Part shown: positions 57,659-64,000 of the stretch, in pieces | How positions within the stretch are numbered: the stretch's first letter is position 1 | Layout of the letters: each line of letters starts with the position of its first letter | Assembly: GCA_037179515.1 (NCBI GenBank) | Contig: JAXCGZ010022668.1 | Coordinates: forward strand, 91,001-155,000 | DNA from: Halocaridina rubra | Lineage: Eukaryota; Arthropoda; Malacostraca; Decapoda; Atyidae | Direction of reading: 5' to 3' | DNA length: 64,000 nt | Notes under the pieces: generated by a model | Told to the model about the DNA's origin: nothing | Databases searched by the model: none | Seen by the model: the letters and a program-made list of their open reading frames with translations, nothing else | Made by a program: the position numbers and the translations under genes

Positions 57659-58071
57659 ACAGACACTCCCATACTTAGGAACTAGTTAGCTTCCAGAAAT
57701 CCATTTGTGAGTGGAACTGTTCATGAGTTGTGTTTAGATAAAAAGCACAGAAGCTTCCCCATTTACGAACAACAATATGACACACATTCACAGATACGAA
57801 CAACAACCAACCCATTATTTTCCCATGTATTAATGTATGTATTACTGTACTTTACTGTATTATTACATCATTATTACTGTATTAAAATACCTTAATACTG
57901 TATATTTTATGTATTATGTAGCAAAGAGTCTTTAGCCTAAGTACTGTACAGTACTGCATATGTATGTACTGCACAGTACTTTTAATTTTACCAAAACACA
58001 ACTTACGAACAATTCTACTTACAAACAGACTTCTGGAACCTAACTTGTTCTTAAGTTGGGGAGTGTCCGTA
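57659..58071 (+). mobile_element. MITE copy M3, most complete
   Basis: The left end CAGACACTCCCATACTTAGG and the right end TTAAGTTGGGGAGTGTCCG are inverted repeats, flanked by TA on both sides (TA target duplication). The interior has repeated near-palindromes GTACTGTACAGTAC and GTACTGCACAGTAC. No ORF. About 410 bp. Confidence 0.8.
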
Positions 58072-58075
58072 CTGT

Positions 58076-58291
58076 ACTGTACATACATATGCAGTACTGC
58101 ATAGTACTACGGCAAAAGACACTTAACGCCTACATAATCTATAATATATACAGTATAAATAAAGTTTAATACAGTAATAATCAAGTGGTAATACAGTACA
58201 CTACAGTAATACAAGGGTAAGTAATGAGTAGGTTTTTGCTCATATCTGCGAATGTTGATAACTCGGTTGTTCATACGTGGGTAAGCATCTG
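58076..58291 (-). mobile_element. MITE copy M4, inverted and partial
   Basis: The minus strand matches the left part of M2/M3 (CAGATGCTTACCCACGTATG, ATTACTGTATTA, GCGTTAAGTGTCTTTTGCC). It directly follows M3 in opposite orientation, so M3 and M4 could form a large imperfect hairpin. Confidence 0.6.
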
Positions 58292-60002
58292 TACGGTGAA
58301 GCTTATTGCTGAGCCTATTCATTCCCTAAAGCCCGAGACAGTCAGTGTCTGGTAGAAGACATTACAGTGAAATAGTGACATAAAAGGCTTCCCTACAATC
58401 ATTATCAAAGTCTGGAACATTTTGAAGATCAAGAGAAGTTTGAGGGTAAGGCTCCCTTAACGTGCTAGAAGAAGACATAAAAAAATCACACTGACGAGCA
58501 TGAACAAATCCTCGCGGACAAAGACATCTAGGAAATGATGCAACTGTGGGATGACTAAGAATCACAAGTAACCAAGACAGCCAATAGTTTGGATGCTGGA
58601 GGTTTTAGAAGAGTTCTGTTTTTACATTTTGCTTTGCAGCATGTACTTTTTATTCTTAAGACATGAAAGTCTGAACACTCATATAAATGTTTTAGCATGA
58701 TTCATAAAAACATTACAGCATGAGACACGTAATTTTCAGATGGAGGCTTAGTAACCCTGTTCATTGGCAGGAATTACGTTCTTGAGAATCTGTAATTGCA
58801 TTGTGGTGATAACCATTATACTATTAAATTAATTTCTGTATGCAGTAGATAGAGTATATCCATAATGCACAAAACTAGCCACACTTCTAGAAACAATACA
58901 ATGTGACAAACGTAATTTTCATACATAGATTTAGTAAATGTGTTCACAGGTATGTTTTACATTTCTCTAAATTTATCATTGAAATAATAATTATGTTTAT
59001 TTCCCTGAGCTACATGTACAATGTACTTGCAATACTTGATGTAAAATATTTAGGATGTTGTGACGAGGATATATACAGTGACAGGCATCAACACATTTAA
59101 AAAGGGTGTTAGACTTTATGCGAACTTTGACTTCCACAGCTAGTGGTGGAACCAATTTTTCTTGTAAGCTGCGGGACGACTCTTGTGGAGAGAAGGAGAG
59201 AAAGTGAGGGAATCTAGAAGATATGAATGAACTGTGTTATAATTCAGGGAGAAGTATACTAAACAGGATAATCAAACCTTTATGAAAACTTAACAATTTC
59301 TGCCTCAAATAGACAATAATGTAACTGCATGCTCAATATCTGCATACAATATTTGTAATACTAACCCAAAGCATAAGAAACGTTAAAATTTTATTAACGT
59401 TTTTACCAATGTTTCTCACCACACTTTTTGGGAATATATATTCAACATACCTATACAATTTCCATTTAATCTTCATACCAAGATTCTTGATGAAAACAGA
59501 ATACTTCTTTCATACACCACAAGGAAGCACATACCTGAAAGAAGTCTATATTAGAGCATCAGGAAATCATTACCTAATGGATTACAATGATGTCATGTGG
59601 AATATTTTCAAAAAGTATAAACTTTATAAGATTCTCAACAGTCAAGCCTGAAGCAGCATAGTTACAAATAAGAGAATCACATAAAACAGCAACACAAACC
59701 CGGTCAAACTTTATAGACAGAAGGGAGGGAAGGATATGCTCTACCAGTTATGAATTACAATCACCTCCCTAACAAATCCTGCATTAGGAAAACTATTTAT
59801 TTAAAAGTGTGTAAACCATGGCCCAAGCCGTCTTTTAGTGATACATGGATAGCAATTCATAACTACTATGTTACAGGTAGGAAAATTTCAATATCTCAAC
59901 AGTAACATGATCATTTAAGTGATGTATAAAACTCCACAGTTTTATCTTATTCCTTCAACATAAGTAAAAGAAAATATTCAGTAGCCCCAAAAATATACAG
60001 GG
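58292..60002. other. AT-rich DNA, no recognised gene
   Basis: Nothing identifiable. A weak acidic reading around 58.44-58.56 kb hints at another Tigger C-terminus but is too poor to call. Confidence 0.4.
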
Positions 60003-60003
60003 C

Positions 60004-60072
<69 letters not shown>
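60003..60072. repeat. (AAT)n microsatellite
   Basis: About 70 bp of AAT. Confidence 0.96.
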
Positions 60073-60657
60073 TCACAGGATTCAAGCATTTACTGACAGT
60101 GAAGTCTCAAATTTTCTGTGATGAAATTTCTATTGCTAAGTTTTCCCTACAATTTTTACTGATTCTATCAAGGCTTAAAGAGCATGAAGTCATATTTCAT
60201 ATAGCGTAATGGTAATAAGAGCCTTTAAAATGCTGCTAAACTTGGATACTTCTTTAATTTCCTGGCATAGTTTCCTAATCTTGTTATTTAGTCAAAAGGC
60301 ATTATGTGGGTGTTGGGTTTAACAGTGTGCTTGCTTATCAATGCTTTCCAGCATCTTCTGATTAATAATTATCTTCTATCCACCTTCCAACGATACAATT
60401 AAAAAGAAATGATTGATAAAAAGTATTGGGTAAAAATATTCGGCAGGAAAAGTTCTTGTCCAAGAAGAAATTACATATCAGCAATAACTGGTTAGCTCCC
60501 ACAGATGGACATATGGGGAAATTGCGCTTTAGTACTATTGCCCATTCAGTGTTTATAAATGGGAGCTATTGGAGGTTTAATCCTATCTCTTAATATTTAG
60601 TTTACAATTCATGGGTTAAATAACCAAATCTGACAACCTAACCCAATACAACTAAAT

Positions 60658-61153
60658 CGGATCAACTGAAGAATCTCATCCCAGACCCACCCACGGGGGA
60701 TTCTTCAGTTGATCTGAGTTGGGGAGATTCTTCAGTTGATCACACATGGGGCCTGGGTCGGTGTTGTGTCGGGTCAGGTACCTTTGTGCAATTAAAAACC
60801 AGACTGTCAAATGAGTTATGGGAAGGAATTGAACTCAAAGACAACAACATTATTCAGATTAGGTTAGGTTAGGTTATCCATCTGTATAAGTCACAGAATT
60901 ATTAACTCAAGTTAAGGTCAATATTGGTTGGCATTACAAAGGCAGAATTGTATATATAAGCTAACATTTTAACCCTTACAATCATTAGTGAGACTAATCT
61001 AACCTAACCTAATCTGAATAATGTTGTTGTCTTTGAGCTCAATTGTGGGAAATTGTTACGCCGAGCACTCTTGGGGGGAAAGTCTTCAGGTGATATCAGT
61101 TGGGGGGATTCTTCAGTTGGGTACTCTGGAGGGGAGATTCTTCAGTTGATCCG
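60658..61153. mobile_element. Foldback element with TTAGG-type inner arms
   Basis: Outer ends 60658-60677 (CGGATCAACTGAAGAATCTC) and 61134-61153 are perfect 20-bp inverted repeats. Inner arms 60827-60872 and 60999-61044 are inverted repeats of ~46 bp with one mismatch seen, and include TTAGG-type units (CCTAA on the other arm). Between outer and inner arms, a 16-bp module GATTCTTCAGTTGATC recurs (60699, 60726, 61107, 61136, with a degenerate copy at 61081). The central spacer is 126 bp. No ORF. A non-autonomous foldback-type DNA element is the likeliest reading. Confidence 0.65.
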
Positions 61154-61719
61154 CTTAATCTAATGAGGCAATACCTAACCTAACCAAACCTACTACAATC
61201 TAAAATTCGAATAATATCAAGAAGCAATTGTCTGATTTTGCATTAGGATTTAGGGGCTAGTGTCCGTACCTCCCCCGGTTGTAATATGTTTTTGGTGGTT
61301 CAAAGGGTAAAGGAGATAGGATAGCAAAAAATTGTTTTGAATGCCTATTGTCACCATTTTTGTTGTGTTCATCTGCCAGTTCTCTAGTCAGAGCCAATAG
61401 CCATCTATTGGTGGGTTTTGAACATTGGTATGCCCCGCTAAACTGCAGGTGTTCCAAGGATGTAACACTATAAAAATCACAACTACTTTTCACTTGGTCT
61501 CGTCATTCATTCACATTAGGGATGTGCGCTGGGGAAAGTTACCATCACCAATTAACGTGGTTTCAACAGACATATAAATATCTTGTACTTAAACTAACAA
61601 TCATGGAAAACGTACACAAGAAACTTAACATTCGATCAAAAATATACGCAAACCGTAATAGGAAAAGCTGAAATACCAGGAAATTACGGATACTTACCGG
61701 GACTCATGTCTCACTCACC

Positions 61720-61771
61720 GTCTCTTCTTTACCCCTCTTTCCAGCAACGACGCTTTGTCAATCGCATTTTC
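61720..61771 (-). other. Possible small host exon
   Basis: On the minus strand a T-rich tract ending CAG (about 61772-61783) precedes 52 bp open as NAIDKASLLERGVKKRR, followed by GTGAGT; a second donor-like CCCG|GTAAGT lies ~20 bp further on. Acceptor and donor shapes are good but no homologue is recognised and the partner exon is unknown. Confidence 0.2.
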
Positions 61772-61950
61772 TGAAAAAAAATTTTTTAGCGGATTATAAT
61801 GATTGAAAAAAATGTGCATTAAAATATATATTTGATTTTATATTATGAATTTTCACCTAATTCACTGCATTTTATTTTTAAGATTTGGTTGTATATTGTA
61901 AATTTGGAATTTTTAATTTATTACTTTGCTGGAAGAACCTGCGTTACAAC

Positions 61951-62190
61951 TCTGAGAGAGAGAGAGAGAGAGAGAGAGATAATAATAATAATAATAATAA
62001 TCTTTATTTCCATTTCAATACAATGGGTATTCGTCAGCCAGGGCAAGCCCCAACCCCCCACTGTGGTGTCCAAACACAGCAGTTCCTGCCAGTAAACAGC
62101 TTAAACTCTCGGTCTTGGACGGGAACCGATCTTTCGACCTCGTGAATGCGAAGCCAGCGCGTTACCACTGTACTAGCCAGCAGAGAGAGA
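61951..62190 (-). mobile_element. tRNA-derived SINE-1 copy with (AG)n/(ATT)n tail
   Basis: On the minus strand: CTGCTGGCTAGTACAGTGG (A box), GATCGGTTCCCGTCC (B box), GACCGAGAGTTTAAGCTG, ACACCACAGTGGGGGG, and GGGGCTTGCCCTGGCTGACG. It ends ATGGAAATAAAG followed by ATT repeats (61979-62001 on plus) and an AG array (61953-61978). Same family as the copy at 42.28 kb. Here the microsatellite tail is preserved, giving the family's 3' end. Confidence 0.8.
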
Positions 62191-62289
62191 GTTCAAATCT
62201 CCGTAGAGAACGAAGAAGTTTTCTTCATCATAAGACCTCTTTGAACGTATATGAGAAACGATAACTGTATGGTGCAAATAGTGTACAGA

Positions 62290-62713
62290 GTATTTGTACT
62301 GATGTCACATAGATGTCAGAATTGTCAGTCCCAGATGCGCCGCCATCTTAAAGACACAGAAGCGCACGTCGCATAGCGTGGCCTTAAATTCCCGTCTTTT
62401 CATGAAAATTGACCTTGAAAATATAAGTAAAACTGGTTTTGGTGCTATCGATAGTTGGAATATCTATTGAGACAGTCTAGGGTCAAAGGAAAACTGGAAT
62501 AACATCCATATGAGTGTGAACACTGCATGTTGGTGTGAACTCGTGTCCTGCTATTGTCTATCCAGATATCGTCAGTTTGCAGACATTTTCTTCGAGCCCT
62601 TTCAACGCAGATGACCATAAAAGCTACATGCGACTTGACGTCTACAACCAGGAAGTTTTGTGGATGATTTCGGGAAACTCGGTCGAAGATTAATGATGGA
62701 ATATCAGCCTAAG
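62290..62713. promoter_or_regulatory. CpG-rich patch: candidate host promoter and first exon
   Basis: 62336-62400 is unusually CpG-rich for this window. On the minus strand it contains AAGATGGCGGC (about 62343-62353), a YY1-type motif common at start codons, opening MAAHLGLTILTSM then stop. On the plus strand a strong donor, CCTAAG|GTACGT, sits at 62713/62714, preceded by ATGATGGAATATCAGCCTAAG (62693 onward), an in-frame MMEYQPK. Either strand could be a first exon. Signals are seen; gene identity is unknown. Confidence 0.25.
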
Positions 62714-62908
62714 GTACGTTTTCATTTGTTTTTGCTGCTTTCTCAATTTGTTTTAACTTTTTTTTTAAACTTCTGGGGTTCTTCTTTTATACTAGATCCA
62801 GTAGAACTAATCGAGAAGTATTTTTAAGTGTGTACTGCCTGTATGAATGGTATTTATAGGGAAATATTTAATCTTGTACGAGTAAAATATACATGAAATA
62901 CATAAGAG

Positions 62909-62925
62909 AAGAGGGATAGTTCTAG
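62909..62925 (+). repeat. 17-bp target-site duplication, left copy
   Basis: AAGAGGGATAGTTCTAG occurs here and at 63119-63135, bracketing SINE-2. Confidence 0.9.
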
Positions 62926-63118
62926 TGGTCGCCGTGGCTCAACGGGTAGCGTCCGCGACTCTGAGGCGTCAGGTCGAGGGTTCGCGCCCCGTCACGGTCT
63001 GAGGTTAGCAAGGGCATGCACTCAGGGTAAGGATTACATCTGCCAAAACAAGTCCTTCGCAAGAAGGCAACCGTCCTAGCCCTTGGTTGAAAAGGGAGTC
63101 CGTGACGTAAAACCGGAA
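62926..63118 (+). mobile_element. tRNA-derived SINE-2, complete with target duplication
   Basis: A 193-bp element between perfect 17-bp direct repeats. Head: CCGTGGCTCAACGGGTAGCG (A box) and GGGTTCGCGCCCCG (B box), the best pol III promoter in the window. Body: AGGTTAGCAAGGGCATGC, CAAGTCCTTCGCAAGAAGGC, then GTCCGTGACGTAAAACCGG at the 3' end. No long A tail. The intact target duplication and B box suggest a recent insertion. Confidence 0.88.
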
Positions 63119-63135
63119 AAGAGGGATAGTTCTAG
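63119..63135 (+). repeat. 17-bp target-site duplication, right copy
   Basis: AAGAGGGATAGTTCTAG, identical to 62909-62925. Confidence 0.9.
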
Positions 63136-63232
63136 GAGCCGAGTCAACAGCAACTTGCAGTAGCGAGAGATTATAAATATCCTTGCTTTTGTGAAACCTT
63201 AAAAATTAACGAAATAAAAGGTTTGTGGTGAT

Positions 63233-63412
63233 CCAATTTTACGTCACAGTCACAGACTAGGATGTTGCCCCCTTTCGAAGGACTTTGGTTTTGGCAGTGT
63301 GGCCGTTACCCCTTAGTGAATGCTATTTCTAACTTCAGACCGTGGTGGGACTCAAACCGACGACCTGACCAGTCATCGTGGACATAGCACCCGGACACGA
63401 CTCGTAGTAGCA
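63233..63412 (-). mobile_element. SINE-2 copy, inverted and diverged
   Basis: The minus strand shares with SINE-2 the order: B-box-like TCGGTTTGAGTCCCACC, ACGGTCTGAAGTTAG, AAAGTCCTTCGAAAGGGGGC, then GTGACGTAAAATTGG. It faces the complete copy 115 bp away, so a transcript across both could fold back. Confidence 0.75.
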
Positions 63413-63777
63413 GGAAGCATATGCATCTCTGATTGTGGTGTCCAGGTTTATCTTTCCTTATTCCAATATTGGAATTTGTAAGCACATCTTTACACATATG
63501 CCTGACTTACATTATCCGTCAAATCTATAAGCTAGTGTTTTTAAAAGCAGCATCTTTATCAGTCTGGACTTTGTTGTGTTTATCATGGCCTCTGTTTATA
63601 TTCTTACTATGTATGCTTCAGTTGAAAGAAAAAAAAACATTATGTAGGTATTTTTCACTTAGAGGTAAGACGAGTGTCCCCATTACATTATGCAAAGCAT
63701 TAGATGCCTCATTAGCATTCGCACTAACGCTTTTTGCTTATGGGAACGCGACATGAGAGAGAGAAAGAGAGAAAATA

Positions 63778-63842
63778 TCACGTCATTTTCTTCATAGAAC
63801 AATTTATTTTAGTGATAGAATTTCATGGTTTAACACTTACCA

Positions 63843-63934
<92 letters not shown>

Positions 63935-64000
63935 CATTTTCTTCATAGAACAATTTATTTTAGTGATAGAATTTCATGGTTTAACACTAACCACTAATAT
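63778..64000. repeat. Tandem ~75-bp unit separated by a (TA)n array
   Basis: 63778-63846 recurs at 63928-64000 with one base change (TTACCAC to TAACCAC); 82 bp of TA lie between. The second unit again leads into TA at the window edge, so the ~150-bp period probably continues. Confidence 0.85.

Noticed and set aside
58362..58565. Possible Tigger C-terminus on plus strand and a 67-codon minus-strand frame
   Set aside because: Only short acidic similarity (DEHEQILADKDI) with stops; not enough to call.

Overview
This is non-coding, repeat-dominated DNA from a eukaryote. It is most likely an arthropod and plausibly a decapod crustacean: there are several non-LTR retrotransposon lineages, pogo/Tigger DNA transposon remnants, tRNA-derived SINEs, very long AC/TA/AAT/TAG microsatellites and short TTAGG-type tracts. 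That placement is an inference. I see no rRNA gene, no functional tRNA, no CRISPR array and no convincing complete host protein gene.

Layout. (1) 1-5335: four head-to-tail, 5'-truncated copies of one non-LTR retrotransposon (called LINE-A here), joined by AC microsatellites; then TA arrays around a tRNA-like inverted pair and an older LINE-A copy. (2) 5860-13410: a second, decayed non-LTR element (LINE-B, two ORFs) split by a younger RTE-clade element with an intact 944-codon EN/RT frame. (3) 13411-25209: minus-strand LINE-A copies, two of them full length (about 4.0 kb) and one with an intact 940-codon ORF2. (4) 25236-31960: a pogo/Tigger transposase pseudogene split by an old LINE-A, itself split by another insertion and carrying a 1.2 kb internal tandem duplication. 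(5) 32112-35980: a LINE-C 3' end and two head-to-tail CR1-like (LINE-D) 3' ends. (6) 37754-40734: LINE-A with an intact ORF2, sitting inside an ACAT microsatellite. (7) 41050-49172: a four-level nest, old LINE-A > LINE-C > SINE plus younger LINE-A. (8) 49180-64000: AT-rich DNA with MITEs, Tigger remnants, a perfect TAG array of about 290 bp, a foldback element, four tRNA-type SINE copies, and a CpG-rich patch at 62.3-62.7 kb that may be a host promoter or first exon.

How it fits together. LINE-A ORF1 is a coiled-coil/RRM-type nucleic-acid chaperone. ORF2 is an apurinic-type endonuclease plus reverse transcriptase for target-primed reverse transcription. The 3' UTR carries a conserved hairpin and a 14-bp tandem terminal unit. 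ORF2 has no AUG near its start, overlaps ORF1 in the -1 frame, and an A_AAU_UUU slippery heptamer lies in frame in ORF1 in four copies. LINE-A copies repeatedly sit in AC/ACAT microsatellites. These two points are the most interesting signals in the window. Nesting order gives a relative chronology: Tigger, then old LINE-A, then LINE-C, then SINE and young LINE-A.
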